A stretch of 57,306 nucleotides of DNA from DAONDZ01 sp964517555 (lineage in GTDB: Bacteria > Patescibacteriota > Patescibacteriia > Patescibacteriales > UBA12465). Location: NCBI GenBank assembly GCA_964517555.1, contig CAZFEF010000003.1, positions 1-57,306 on the forward strand, written 5' to 3'. Below, piece by piece: positions 49,651-57,306 of the stretch (the stretch's first letter is position 1; each line of letters begins with the position of its first letter). Below the pieces are notes generated by a model, which had not been told where the DNA came from, made no database searches, and was given only the letters and a program-made list of their open reading frames with translations. A program made the position numbers and the translations under genes.

Positions 49651-50574
49651 ATGAATCAACATCATGCCAAGTACGCTTTTTATTACTTGTTATCGCTTCT
49701 AGCCTTGGTATTTATGGCGATTTCGGTCGGCATCGTTTCCTTTCAGCTGATCAACAAATATCTTTTTGACGCTTTAAGCACCAATTCAGATTATGTTTCC
49801 AATGAAGCTTTGCGTTTTGCCATTTCTGCTCTATTGATTTCCACCCCTTTGTTTTTCGTCATCTCCAAACTTATCCGAAAAGGATTAAAGCAGGGGGAAC
49901 TGCTTTTGGATTCACCGGTCCGTCGCTGGCTAACCTATTTTATCCTTCTAGTTTCCTCCTTAGTAGTGGTGGGGTCGCTAATCGCTTTGATTAATAATTT
50001 CTTGTCCGGCGAAGCTACTTGGCGGTCGGTCTTGAAAATTATTACTGTTTTAGTTTTGGGAGCTTTAGTTTTTTCTTTCTATCTCCAGGAAATCCGACAG
50101 AAGCTGGTCGCTGGATTAAAGACGATTACTAGAATTTATTTTATCGTTTCTTTGGTCCTGGTTTTGGCCGCTTTTGTGATGGCTTGGGTGTTGGTTGATT
50201 CGCCGCAAGAAGCTAGGGCCAAGAGGCTAGATCAGGTTTTGGCTAATAATGTTTCAACGATCGAAAGTTTTGTAAATACCTATTATCAGAAAAATGATCG
50301 CTTGCCCAGCGCTTTATCCGAACTGCAAGCTGATAAAGATTTTCAGTATAATTCCGAGGTTTGGTCTGATCCGGAAACAGGAAAAGAGATTGAATATATT
50401 CAAAAGGGTGAAAAAGAATTTGAGCTTTGTGCTGAATTTAGAACCGACACCAAGAACGGTGATTACCCCTCTTATGCCAGCCCGGTTATGGGCGTGATGA
50501 ATCACGGCTCCGGTCGTCAGTGTTTTCCGGGGAATCTTTGGTCAGAAACTAAAGAAATTAAAATCGCTCCCTAA
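49651..50574 (+). CDS. Membrane protein with DUF5671-like helices and exported tail domain
   Basis: A 307-aa protein. Residues 1-190 hold about five hydrophobic segments in an arrangement like DUF5671. Residues ~195-307 form an extracytoplasmic domain (AKRLDQVLANNVSTIESFVNTYY...LPSALSEL...WSDPETGKEIEYI) resembling the soluble part of type II pseudopilins. No function is known. It precedes scpA by 3 nt. Confidence 0.6.
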   Translation: MNQHHAKYAFYYLLSLLALVFMAISVGIVSFQLINKYLFDALSTNSDYVSNEALRFAISALLISTPLFFVISKLIRKGLKQGELLLDSPVRRWLTYFILLVSSLVVVGSLIALINNFLSGEATWRSVLKIITVLVLGALVFSFYLQEIRQKLVAGLKTITRIYFIVSLVLVLAAFVMAWVLVDSPQEARAKRLDQVLANNVSTIESFVNTYYQKNDRLPSALSELQADKDFQYNSEVWSDPETGKEIEYIQKGEKEFELCAEFRTDTKNGDYPSYASPVMGVMNHGSGRQCFPGNLWSETKEIKIAP

Positions 50575-50577
50575 ACT

Positions 50578-51297
50578 ATGATGCAATTTCAGACCGAAAA
50601 ATTTAACGGTCCTTTAGACTTGCTTTTGGCCTTAATCGAGCAGGAGGAGTTGGATATTACCGAAATTTCTTTGGCTAAAATTGCCGATGAGTATGTCCGC
50701 TATATCAAAACAGCCACGGATATCAATCCGGAGCAAATTGCTGATTTTCTGGTAGTGGCCGCCAAATTGCTCTATATCAAGTCTAAAGCCTTACTGCCTT
50801 ATCTAGCCACCCCCGAGGAGGATGAGGAGGCCAGAGAGCTGGAAGAGCAATTGCGGATGTATAAGGAGTTTTTGGAGGCTAGCGCTCAAATTGAAAAACG
50901 CCTAGCTAAAAAGCAATTTTTATTCATGCGTGACTATGGCAAGAGTGGCCGTCGGCGTCGTTTGTTTCTGGACAAGAGCTTTTCTCCGCCCCAGGGCCTA
51001 ACCAAAGAAAAGCTAAAAGAATATTTTCAATATCTCCTGGGAACTATCGTCGGAGAAGAAGAGGAGTTACGCGAGGAGAGAATTGAATACAAAATCAGCA
51101 TCGAAGAGCGCATCGCTTATATCCAACAGGCATTACTGGAAAGAATTTGTTTTAGCTTTTCTCAAATAGTATCCGCCGCCAAAAACAAGACTGAAGTGAT
51201 TGTCAATTTCTTAGCGGTTTTGGAGCTAGCCAAACAGAAGGAATTGAGATTTGAGCAGGCTGATTTGTTTCAAGAGATTATTATTAATAAACTGTAA
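50578..51297 (+). CDS. scpA: Segregation and condensation protein ScpA
   Basis: A 239-aa kleisin that bridges SMC heads. FNGPLDLLLALIEQEELDITEISLAKIADEY near 9-39 is the conserved N-terminal segment and a winged-helix C-terminus is expected. scpB follows with a 1-nt gap. Confidence 0.93.
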   Translation: MMQFQTEKFNGPLDLLLALIEQEELDITEISLAKIADEYVRYIKTATDINPEQIADFLVVAAKLLYIKSKALLPYLATPEEDEEARELEEQLRMYKEFLEASAQIEKRLAKKQFLFMRDYGKSGRRRRLFLDKSFSPPQGLTKEKLKEYFQYLLGTIVGEEEELREERIEYKISIEERIAYIQQALLERICFSFSQIVSAAKNKTEVIVNFLAVLELAKQKELRFEQADLFQEIIINKL

Positions 51298-51298
51298 T

Positions 51299-51853
51299 AT
51301 GAAAAATAATAGTGCCGCCCTCGAAGCCATTTTATTTGTCGCCAATAAACCCTTGGCGCTTAATGAGCTGTCTAAATTATTTTCACTCAAAGAGTCAGAA
51401 GTGGAAACTTTGTTGGAGGAATTGATTGGTGAATATCAGGAGCGTCAGGGGGGATTACGATTGATAAAATCAGGCACTAAATACCAATTAGTCACGGCGC
51501 CGGAAACAGCGGCGATAGTTAGAGAGTTTCTGCAGGATGAGATGTCGGGAGAATTGACTCGTCCCAGCTTAGAGGCTCTGACTATTATTGCTTATCGCGG
51601 GCCAATCGCTAAGATAGACTTGGATAGGATCAGGGGCGTAAATTGTGCTTTGATTTTGCGCAATTTATTGATTCGCGGATTAATTGAAGAAGAATTTGAT
51701 AAACAGAAAAACGAAACCTATTACCGAGTGTCATTAGATTTTATCCGTTATTTAGGAGTTAACCGGGTGGAGGAATTGCCAGACTATGAGAAACTACATC
51801 AGGATGAGAGCATCGATCGCTTAATTAATCGGGTGGAAGGGGAAAATATCTAA
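51299..51853 (+). CDS. scpB: Segregation and condensation protein ScpB
   Basis: A 184-aa winged-helix partner of ScpA/SMC. ALEAILFVANKPLALNELSKLF near 7-28, PSLEALTIIAYRGPIAKIDLDRIRGVN near 94-120. The frame is open from 51251, but the ATG at 51299 right after the scpA stop is the natural start. Confidence 0.93.
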   Translation: MKNNSAALEAILFVANKPLALNELSKLFSLKESEVETLLEELIGEYQERQGGLRLIKSGTKYQLVTAPETAAIVREFLQDEMSGELTRPSLEALTIIAYRGPIAKIDLDRIRGVNCALILRNLLIRGLIEEEFDKQKNETYYRVSLDFIRYLGVNRVEELPDYEKLHQDESIDRLINRVEGENI

Positions 51854-51856
51854 GTT

Positions 51857-52735
51857 ATGTTTATTTATATTCTAAAATTGGTTTTAGTGGTTTTGACTGG
51901 GGCTAATTTTGGCGCCGGACATCATAGCTTGGAGGCTACATTGGAGAAATCAGCTGATTATCAAAAACCCCAGTTATCCCAAGAAGCACCGCTAATGGTG
52001 ATTAATGCTGATGCCGCCGTAGTTTTAGACGTCAAAAGTGGTAGCGCTATTTTTAGCCAGCAGGCCAACAAAGAGCATGCCATTGCCAGTATTACCAAAT
52101 TGATGACGGCCTTAGTTTTCCTGGAGCATAATCCGGGCTGGGAAGAATATTATCAGATTAAATCTGAAGATCTAAAGACCGGTGGACGGTTGTATGCCGG
52201 AGAGAAGATTAGGGTTCGAGATCTATTCTCGGCGATGCTGATCGGTTCCGACAATACGGCCGCGGCGGCTTTAGTGGCGGCTACCGGATTGGATAATAGC
52301 AGTTTTGTAAAATTAATGAATCAGAAGGCTTTGGATTTAGGCTTGAGCCATACCACCTTCGTTGACCCTATTGGCTTAGAGAGAAATTTGTCTAGCGCTT
52401 TAGAGGTGGCTAAACTGACTAAAACTGCCCTGGATAATTTAGAAATTGTCAGGACAGTATCCTTGTCAGAAGTAGAGTTTGACACTGGTGATGGAGTTCG
52501 GAAGAAAATCACTTCCACTAATTATTTGTTAAATAGTTTTTCTGAAACCGGTATGCAGATCATCGGCGGCAAGACTGGTTATACTGATTTGGCCGGCTAT
52601 TGCTTAGCGGCTAAATTCAGCGACAGTTTGGGGCATACCACTATTTCTGTAGTTTTGGGAGCCAAAAGCGAAGCTGAAAGATTTAGCGAAACTGCCAAAC
52701 TAGCTCGGTTCGCCTATCGTTATTTTAAGTGGTAA
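51857..52735 (+). CDS. dacA: D-alanyl-D-alanine carboxypeptidase (PBP5-like, S11)
   Basis: A 292-aa exported serine peptidase trimming peptidoglycan peptides. The three active-site motifs are present: SITK at 78-81, SDN at 131-133, and KTG at 239-241. An N-terminal hydrophobic segment serves as signal or anchor. The C-terminal beta domain and amphipathic helix of longer PBP5 enzymes are missing. Confidence 0.93.
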   Translation: MFIYILKLVLVVLTGANFGAGHHSLEATLEKSADYQKPQLSQEAPLMVINADAAVVLDVKSGSAIFSQQANKEHAIASITKLMTALVFLEHNPGWEEYYQIKSEDLKTGGRLYAGEKIRVRDLFSAMLIGSDNTAAAALVAATGLDNSSFVKLMNQKALDLGLSHTTFVDPIGLERNLSSALEVAKLTKTALDNLEIVRTVSLSEVEFDTGDGVRKKITSTNYLLNSFSETGMQIIGGKTGYTDLAGYCLAAKFSDSLGHTTISVVLGAKSEAERFSETAKLARFAYRYFKW

Positions 52736-52741
52736 TTTGTT

Positions 52742-53215
52742 ATGAAATTATTTTTACACATTTTTGGAAAGTTTAAGGTCTGGGGCTATCATCGTTATCC
52801 CAGAATTTATAGTCTCTTGCACTATCGCCGGGCAGTGGTAAAGTTTATTATGAGCGGTTTTATCGCCACGGCCGTCGATTTAGCCGTCCTGTATGCTTGC
52901 CACGGGTTGCTAGGCATTAATGTTATCGTTTCCACCACTGTAGCCTATATTTTGTCATTTTGGGTCAGTTTCTATCTACAGAAATTTTGGACCTTCAATA
53001 ATCAGAATCGCCAAGGGATGTATAAGCAAGTTGGATTATATAGCATCATTGCTTTTATTAATTTGAACCTAAACGGATATTTGATGCATCTGGGGGTTAA
53101 TAATTTTCATATCTATTATCTGTTTTCTCAGGTGGCCGTTAGTTTGTTAATCGGAGTCGAGAGTTATTTGATTTATAAGTTTGTTATTTTCCGCAAAAAA
53201 GCGGTGGAAGCATAG
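52742..53215 (+). CDS. GtrA family membrane protein
   Basis: A 157-aa protein with four hydrophobic segments (about 35-52, 58-78, 95-112, 120-145). VKFIMSGFIATAVDLAVLYACH and the pattern SFYLQKFWTFNN are typical of GtrA, thought to help flip polyprenyl-linked sugars. It probably serves the surface-glycan machinery seen at 2-11 kb. Confidence 0.82.
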   Translation: MKLFLHIFGKFKVWGYHRYPRIYSLLHYRRAVVKFIMSGFIATAVDLAVLYACHGLLGINVIVSTTVAYILSFWVSFYLQKFWTFNNQNRQGMYKQVGLYSIIAFINLNLNGYLMHLGVNNFHIYYLFSQVAVSLLIGVESYLIYKFVIFRKKAVEA

Positions 53216-53218
53216 TTT

Positions 53219-53527
53219 ATGAAAATCACTATTCCTAAAAATTCATTGAGCGAAAATCCGGAGTCCTGGTTGCGTCATGCCGGCTATGGTTTGATATTTG
53301 ACCGTCAGCGTGGAGTTCAGAGTTTTGTTCGCCGTTTAGGAAGTAATTTCTATCCTCGAATTCACTTATACGTCGAAGAGCAAGGAGAAAATTGGACCTT
53401 CAATTTACACTTAGATCAGAAGCAGGCCAGTTATGCCGGAGCTCATATGCATAATGCCGAATATGATGGGGAAGTGGTGGGGGCTGAAGTGGAGCGCTTA
53501 AAATCATTATTACTCTTTTCATTATGA
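53219..53527 (+). CDS. Conserved-looking hypothetical protein
   Basis: A 102-aa protein, probably alpha/beta, that I cannot name. It contains an aromatic/histidine-rich centre (RIHLYVEEQGENWTFNLHLDQ and YAGAHMHNAEYDG) that could bind metal. Its last codons overlap the dnaG start by 4 nt (ATGA), indicating coupling. Confidence 0.65.
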   Translation: MKITIPKNSLSENPESWLRHAGYGLIFDRQRGVQSFVRRLGSNFYPRIHLYVEEQGENWTFNLHLDQKQASYAGAHMHNAEYDGEVVGAEVERLKSLLLFSL

Positions 53528-55317
53528 ACCCTTTAGAAGAGATAAAATCGAAATTGGATATTACCGAAGTATTAGGGGAGTATATCAGCCTCAAGCCCGC
53601 CGGGTCTAATCTGCGGGCTTTGTGCCCCTTTCACCACGAGAAGACTCCATCCTTTATGGTTTCACCGGAAAAACAAATCTGGCATTGTTTTGGTTGTCAG
53701 AAGGGCGGTGATATTTTTGGTTTTGTCATGGAAATGGAGGGTTTAAGTTTTTCTGAGGCTTTAAAGCAATTAGCGCATAAGGCAGGAGTAGTTTTGCGTC
53801 GGGATGATTTTTCCGATAGTTCTAAGCGGAATAAGTCATTAGATATTTTAGCAACGGCTAAAGAATACTATCAGCGCCAGATGTTGCTTAACGGACCAAT
53901 AAAGGATTATTTAAAAAGCCGAGGCTTGAATGAAAAAACTGTCAGGGAATGGCAAATTGGTTATAGCCCTAATAGCTTTGATGATTTGTTGAATTTTTTA
54001 AAGAAAAAAGGTTATAGCGATGAGGAGATATTTTTAGCCGGACTATCTCAGAAAAAAGAGGGAAGTGGCCGGTATTATAATCGCTTTCGTGATCGGATCA
54101 TGTTTCCGATCAATGATCCCTCCGGATTAACCATTGGCTTTACCGCTCGAATTAATCCTCAAGGCGCTAATGCTGAGATGGAAAAAATGGGGAAGTATAT
54201 TAATAGCCCTCAGACTTCTGTCTATGACAAAAGCCGGGCTTTGTTTGGCTTGGATAAGGCTAAACGAGCGATTAAGGATCAGGATTTAGCTATCGTGGTT
54301 GAAGGGCAAATGGATGCTATCACTGCTCAATCTCGCGGCTTTCAAAACACCGTGGCCTCTTCAGGCACAGCTTTGACTTTTAGCCAAGTAAAACTACTCA
54401 AACGATATAGTCAGAATTTGGCCTTAGCTTTTGATGCCGACAGCGCCGGACAAATAGCGGCCGACAGAGGAATCGCTGAGGCCTTGGCTCAAGAGATGAA
54501 CGTTTTAGTCATCGTTATTCCTGAAGGCAAAGATCCAGATGAGTGCTTGCGCCAACATCCAGAGAAATGGAGTTTGGCCGTGGAACAGGCTAAACCGGTT
54601 TTGGAATATTATTTTGAAAAAATTACCCATGGCGTCAATTTACAAGAAATCAGCCAGAAGAAAATCATCATCCCAAAAATGTTAGCCATGATTTCTAAGG
54701 TGAAAAACAATATTGAAGCCGATCATTGGCTAAAAAAACTGTCAGCTCAAACCAATTATGACGAAACCGTACTTCGGGAAGATTTGGCTAATATAAGGAA
54801 AAATATTAAGGAAAATAAGCCAGAAACAATTGAGACTGACGAGCGTTTCGCTCAGAAAAGTCGAGCCGAGAAAATGGCTGAACTCCTTTTATCCTTAGTG
54901 CTTAAAAAACCGGAATTCTTGGATTATGTGGTTAACAATTTCTTGCCCGAATGTCTGTCCAATGAGCTGTTGCGCCAGTTTTACAACACCTTAATAATCT
55001 ATTATAATACTAATCAGAGCTTGGACTATGCTGGTCTTCGATCGGAGCTATCTAGCCGGGCCCTAGATCAAGCCGAATTGTTGGACACTTTGTCTTTGTT
55101 GGCTGACAAAGATTTTGCCGAAGCTGACGCCTTGACGATCAAGGCAGAAATCATTAAACTGGTTGTCGGCCTAAAACACGATTATTATAAAACCAGGATG
55201 AGCCAGATTGAGAGCGATTTAGACCAGGTAGAAGCGGAAAATGATCAAGCGACTGCCGCTAAACTGATGGAAGAATTGCGAGAGCTGTCCGCTAAAATTA
55301 AAGAACTAAACCTCTAA
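53524..55317 (+). CDS. dnaG: DNA primase
   Basis: A 597-aa replication primase. The zinc domain CHC2 shows CPFHHEKTPSFMV...WHCFGCQKGGD near 36-60. The TOPRIM core has VVEGQMDAI near 258-266 and FDADSAGQ near 301-308. The C-terminal DnaB-interaction region of about 180 aa follows. The length is standard. It is 1 nt ahead of rpoD, the typical macromolecular-synthesis order dnaG-rpoD. Confidence 0.96.
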   Translation: MNPLEEIKSKLDITEVLGEYISLKPAGSNLRALCPFHHEKTPSFMVSPEKQIWHCFGCQKGGDIFGFVMEMEGLSFSEALKQLAHKAGVVLRRDDFSDSSKRNKSLDILATAKEYYQRQMLLNGPIKDYLKSRGLNEKTVREWQIGYSPNSFDDLLNFLKKKGYSDEEIFLAGLSQKKEGSGRYYNRFRDRIMFPINDPSGLTIGFTARINPQGANAEMEKMGKYINSPQTSVYDKSRALFGLDKAKRAIKDQDLAIVVEGQMDAITAQSRGFQNTVASSGTALTFSQVKLLKRYSQNLALAFDADSAGQIAADRGIAEALAQEMNVLVIVIPEGKDPDECLRQHPEKWSLAVEQAKPVLEYYFEKITHGVNLQEISQKKIIIPKMLAMISKVKNNIEADHWLKKLSAQTNYDETVLREDLANIRKNIKENKPETIETDERFAQKSRAEKMAELLLSLVLKKPEFLDYVVNNFLPECLSNELLRQFYNTLIIYYNTNQSLDYAGLRSELSSRALDQAELLDTLSLLADKDFAEADALTIKAEIIKLVVGLKHDYYKTRMSQIESDLDQVEAENDQATAAKLMEELRELSAKIKELNL

Positions 55318-55318
55318 T

Positions 55319-56572
55319 ATGAGATCTAAAAAAAATATCAAAAAGACGGTTATCAAAAAGAAACCGGCTAAAAAAGCTGTTTTCAAGAAAACGATTAAGG
55401 TCAAAACCAAACCGAAGTTTAAAGTTGCCCAGAAAAAAATGATTGCCAAAGCTAAGGTTAAGAAACGACCGTTTAAGATCGAACCCAAAGAAGTGGTGCG
55501 ACCGACTGAAGAACGAATGCAGGCGGTAATTGGCAAGGGGAGAACTAGGGGATTTGTAACCGAGACTGAATTATTATATCTCTTTCCAGAGCTAGAGGAG
55601 TATGTTTTTGATTATGATATTTTCTTGGGCAAACTACAGGAAGCTGGCGTGAAGATTATCGAAGACTCCGGTAATGTCTTAGGGCAATCAACTGAACTAC
55701 CGACTAAGGTTAAACCGGCTAATTTTGGATTAGATCTAACTAAGTTAAGCGCCGACTCTATTCAGATGTATTTGAAGGAAATCGGGAAGATACCGCTACT
55801 AAGCTCAGAGGAGGAGATCGAATTGGCCAAACGCAAGGAAAAAGGTGACAAGGAGGCTGAGCGCAAAATCATCGAAGCCAACCTTCGTTTAGTGGTGTCT
55901 ATTGCTAAGAAGTTCGCCAACGCTAAAGGCTTGGGTTTGCTGGACCTTATTCAAGAAGGTAATATTGGTTTGTTTCGGGCCGTGGAAAAGTTTGAGCATC
56001 GCAAAGGATTTAAATTTTCTACCTATGCTACCTGGTGGATTAGGCAGGCCATTACCCGCGCCTTAGCCGATCAATCGCGAACTATTAGAATTCCGGTTCA
56101 TATGGTGGAGACTATCAATAAGTTTCAGCAAGTACAAAGATTCTTGATTCAAGAATTGGGTCGAGAACCTTTGCCAGAAGAAGTGGCCGCGGAAATGGGT
56201 GAAGAGCTGGAGAAGGTGAGATATATCATTAAGATCTCCCAAGATACTATTTCTTTAGAAACAACCATTGGTGATGATGAGGATAATTCTACCCTTGAAG
56301 ATTTTATTGAAGATGTAAAAAACGAAACTCCAGATAGAACCGCCGCCCTGCAATTGCTCAAGGATTATGTTAAGGAAATCATTATCAATCTTTCCCCTCG
56401 AGAACAGAAGATTCTAGAGATGCGCTTCGGTTTAGTCGATGGCGTGGCCCATACCTTAGAGGAAGTGGGGCAGGAGTTTGAAGTTACCAGAGAAAGAATC
56501 AGACAAATTGAGGCCAAGGCCTTGGAGAAGATCAGAAAACTGAAAGGATTAGAAAAACTTCGCGACTATTAA
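55319..56572 (+). CDS. rpoD: Primary sigma factor (sigma70/RpoD)
   Basis: A 417-aa housekeeping sigma. Residues 1-55 are extremely lysine-rich instead of the usual acidic region 1.1. Region 1.2 (YLKEIGKIPLLSSEEEI) is near 143-159, region 2 includes LVVSIAKKF, LGLLDLIQEGNIGLFRAVEKF and FSTYATWWIRQAITR, and region 4 has LSPREQKILEMRFGL and VTRERIRQIEAKAL. Region 4 could recognise the TTGACA boxes seen in this window. The lysine-rich start may contact DNA (inference). Confidence 0.95.
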   Translation: MRSKKNIKKTVIKKKPAKKAVFKKTIKVKTKPKFKVAQKKMIAKAKVKKRPFKIEPKEVVRPTEERMQAVIGKGRTRGFVTETELLYLFPELEEYVFDYDIFLGKLQEAGVKIIEDSGNVLGQSTELPTKVKPANFGLDLTKLSADSIQMYLKEIGKIPLLSSEEEIELAKRKEKGDKEAERKIIEANLRLVVSIAKKFANAKGLGLLDLIQEGNIGLFRAVEKFEHRKGFKFSTYATWWIRQAITRALADQSRTIRIPVHMVETINKFQQVQRFLIQELGREPLPEEVAAEMGEELEKVRYIIKISQDTISLETTIGDDEDNSTLEDFIEDVKNETPDRTAALQLLKDYVKEIIINLSPREQKILEMRFGLVDGVAHTLEEVGQEFEVTRERIRQIEAKALEKIRKLKGLEKLRDY

Positions 56573-56601
56573 TTGACAGCCAGTTGGTTTTACGATATTA
56601 T
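56573..56601 (+). promoter_or_regulatory. Promoter of the tRNA-Asn gene
   Basis: TTGACA (perfect), 17 bp, TATTAT. A TATAAT at 56599-56604 overlaps at 20 bp spacing. It starts directly after the rpoD stop and lies 27 bp before the tRNA 5' end. Confidence 0.7.
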
Positions 56602-56662
56602 AATTCATGTTTTAAAAATTTAATATATTCCCGGGTAGCGCAGCGGTAGCGCAGTTGACTGT

Positions 56663-57216
56663 GAACGCACTCTCTTATTCTTATGTAACTATTTCGTATG
56701 CAAAAAGAAAAGAGAAAATATGCCGACAGGGCCGAATATATGAAAGCGGCCGTTGACAAAAGACGCAAGAAGATTCGTCAGATGGCGGTTGAACATCAGG
56801 GTGGAAAATGCATGATTTGTGGCTACAATAAATGCTTAAAAGCCCTAGAGTTCCATCATCTAGAATCTGGAAAGAAGGATTTTGGTATTTCTGCTAAAGG
56901 TTATACTAGAAGTTGGAAATCAGTAGCGGAAGAACTAAAAAAATGTATTCTCTTGTGTGCTAATTGTCATCGCGAAGTGCATGAAGGCATTACGCAGCTT
57001 CCTCGAGCAATCGAGGTCGAAAAACAAGGTGAATTGCTGGAAGCCTAAAGTTGAAAAATTATGGTAATCAGCAGCCAAGCCCGCATAGGTATGCGTGGAA
57101 GGTTCAGAGACTATCCCGAAAGGGAGTAGGGCCCCAGAATGGAGCTCGAAGCGCCTTGCACCCCATAATATGGGTGATGATATAGTCCACCCCATTAGGA
57201 AACTTTTGGATAAGTG
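56663..57216 (+). mobile_element. Group I intron with HNH ORF, in the tRNA-Asn anticodon
   Basis: A 554-nt self-splicing intron. The 5' exon ends in U and the intron ends in G (57216), as group I introns require. A P1 helix can form: GACUGU (exon) with GCACUC (56667-56672), including the U-G pair at the splice site and one mismatch. The core follows the ORF: AATCAGCAGCCAAGC (57066-57080, P4 region), a CGCAT/ATGCG hairpin (57082-57095), GGTTCAGAGACTAT (57101-57114, P6/P7 5' strand), a CACCC-ATAAT-GGGTG-like P8 hairpin (57160-57176), and ATAGTCC (57182-57188, P7 3' strand). The exact subgroup is not assigned. Confidence 0.9.
56698..57048 (+). CDS. HNH homing endonuclease in the group I intron
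   Basis: A 116-aa protein with a basic N-terminus (QKEKRKYADRAEY). Then come C-x2-C (CMICG, residues ~40-43), the HNH core EFHHLESGKKDF with two histidines near 57-58, and C-x2-CH-x3-H (LLCANCHREVHEG near 85-97). The cysteine pairs form the zinc fold typical of HNH nucleases. It lies between the P1 region and the catalytic core, starting 35 nt into the intron. It probably cuts intronless tRNA-Asn alleles to spread the intron. A catalytic Asn is not obvious, so activity needs proof. Confidence 0.88.
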   Translation: MQKEKRKYADRAEYMKAAVDKRRKKIRQMAVEHQGGKCMICGYNKCLKALEFHHLESGKKDFGISAKGYTRSWKSVAEELKKCILLCANCHREVHEGITQLPRAIEVEKQGELLEA

Positions 57217-57276
57217 TAATCAATTGGTCGTGGGTTCGAATCCCACCCCGGGAGCAAGTCAGAACAACCATTGACT

Positions 57277-57303
57277 AAAAGTATCGTATCAAACGGTGCT
57301 TTT
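57277..57303 (+). terminator. Intrinsic terminator after tRNA-Asn
   Basis: A 10-bp stem AAAAGTATCG / CGGTGCTTTT (two G-U pairs) with a 7-nt loop, ending in a T-run 22 nt after the tRNA. The window ends soon after it. Confidence 0.6.
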
Positions 57304-57306
57304 GTC

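Larger units (their letters stand above)
56629..57254 (+). tRNA. tRNA-Asn(GUU) interrupted by a group I intron
   Basis: The 5' exon is 56629-56662 and the 3' exon 57217-57254. After joining: acceptor TCCCGGG/CCCGGGA, D stem GCGC/GCGC with AGCGGTA loop, anticodon stem GTTGA/TCAAT (one G-U) with loop CTGTTAA and anticodon GTT at 34-36, 5-nt variable loop, T stem GTGGG/CCCAC with TTCGAAT loop, discriminator G73. CCA is not encoded. The intron lies between U35 and U36. G73 fits tRNA-Asn. asnS is present at 48251. Confidence 0.92.

Noticed and set aside
56629..56700. tRNA-His(GTG) reading of the 5' half, ignoring the intron
   Set aside because: The 3' half only joins correctly after an intron. 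Splicing at U/G-bounded sites gives GUU, and discriminator G73 fits Asn but not His (which needs C73 with G-1).
1..57306. CRISPR arrays, insertion sequences, rRNA genes, prophage
   Set aside because: No regularly spaced repeats, transposase or integrase signatures, rRNA sequence or phage structural genes were seen.

Overview
The window looks like a chromosome segment of a Patescibacteria/CPR-type bacterium with low to moderate G+C. Four things point there. There is no gap for rpmD (uL30) between rpsE and rplO. AspRS is the short archaeal-type form. Many ribosomal proteins and RpoA carry charged tails, and RpoA has no C-terminal domain. Most start codons are preceded by AT-rich sequence (for example AATTATATG) rather than a Shine-Dalgarno motif. 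UGA appears to be an ordinary stop, because an intact RF2 gene (prfB) is present and the comEC-like gene ends in TGA.

Layout. 0-11 kb is an envelope and surface-polysaccharide region: mreB, three GT4 and one GT2 glycosyltransferases, a UDP-glucuronate decarboxylase-like enzyme, a secreted subtilase with FG-GAP-like repeats, and polytopic membrane proteins. 11.6-19 kb is a peptidoglycan cluster (mraY-ftsW-murG-murC-ABC exporter-murB). 19-23.4 kb is an alpha-operon block (infA-rpmJ-rpsM-rpsK-rpsD-rpoA-rplQ-rplM-rpsI) with a consensus promoter. 23.4-28.5 kb holds prfB, a comEC-like gene, rpmB, an M50 protease and several membrane or unknown genes. 28.5-29.07 kb has no protein gene but contains a strong candidate for an unassigned small RNA. 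29-44.7 kb is one continuous str-S10-spc run (rpsL to secY). 45-56.6 kb is housekeeping: map, ruvX, recO, aspS, asnS, scpA/scpB, dacA, dnaG, rpoD.

The window ends with its most unusual element, a tRNA-Asn(GUU) gene split inside the anticodon by a group I intron of about 554 nt that carries an HNH homing-endonuclease ORF. The splice sites restore a canonical tRNA fold with discriminator G73. Read without the intron, the 5' half would suggest a His anticodon.

Other signals worth attention are: alternative (terminator/antiterminator-like) hairpins in the leaders of infA and rplC; a 10-nt element repeated at nearly the same distance upstream of rpsL and rpsG; a nested stem directly upstream of tuf; the ~240-nt small RNA with a perfect promoter and a terminator; and an RNA polymerase alpha subunit whose C-terminal domain is replaced by an acidic/lysine tail. 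All calls come from reading the sequence. No homology search, folding program or covariance model was run.
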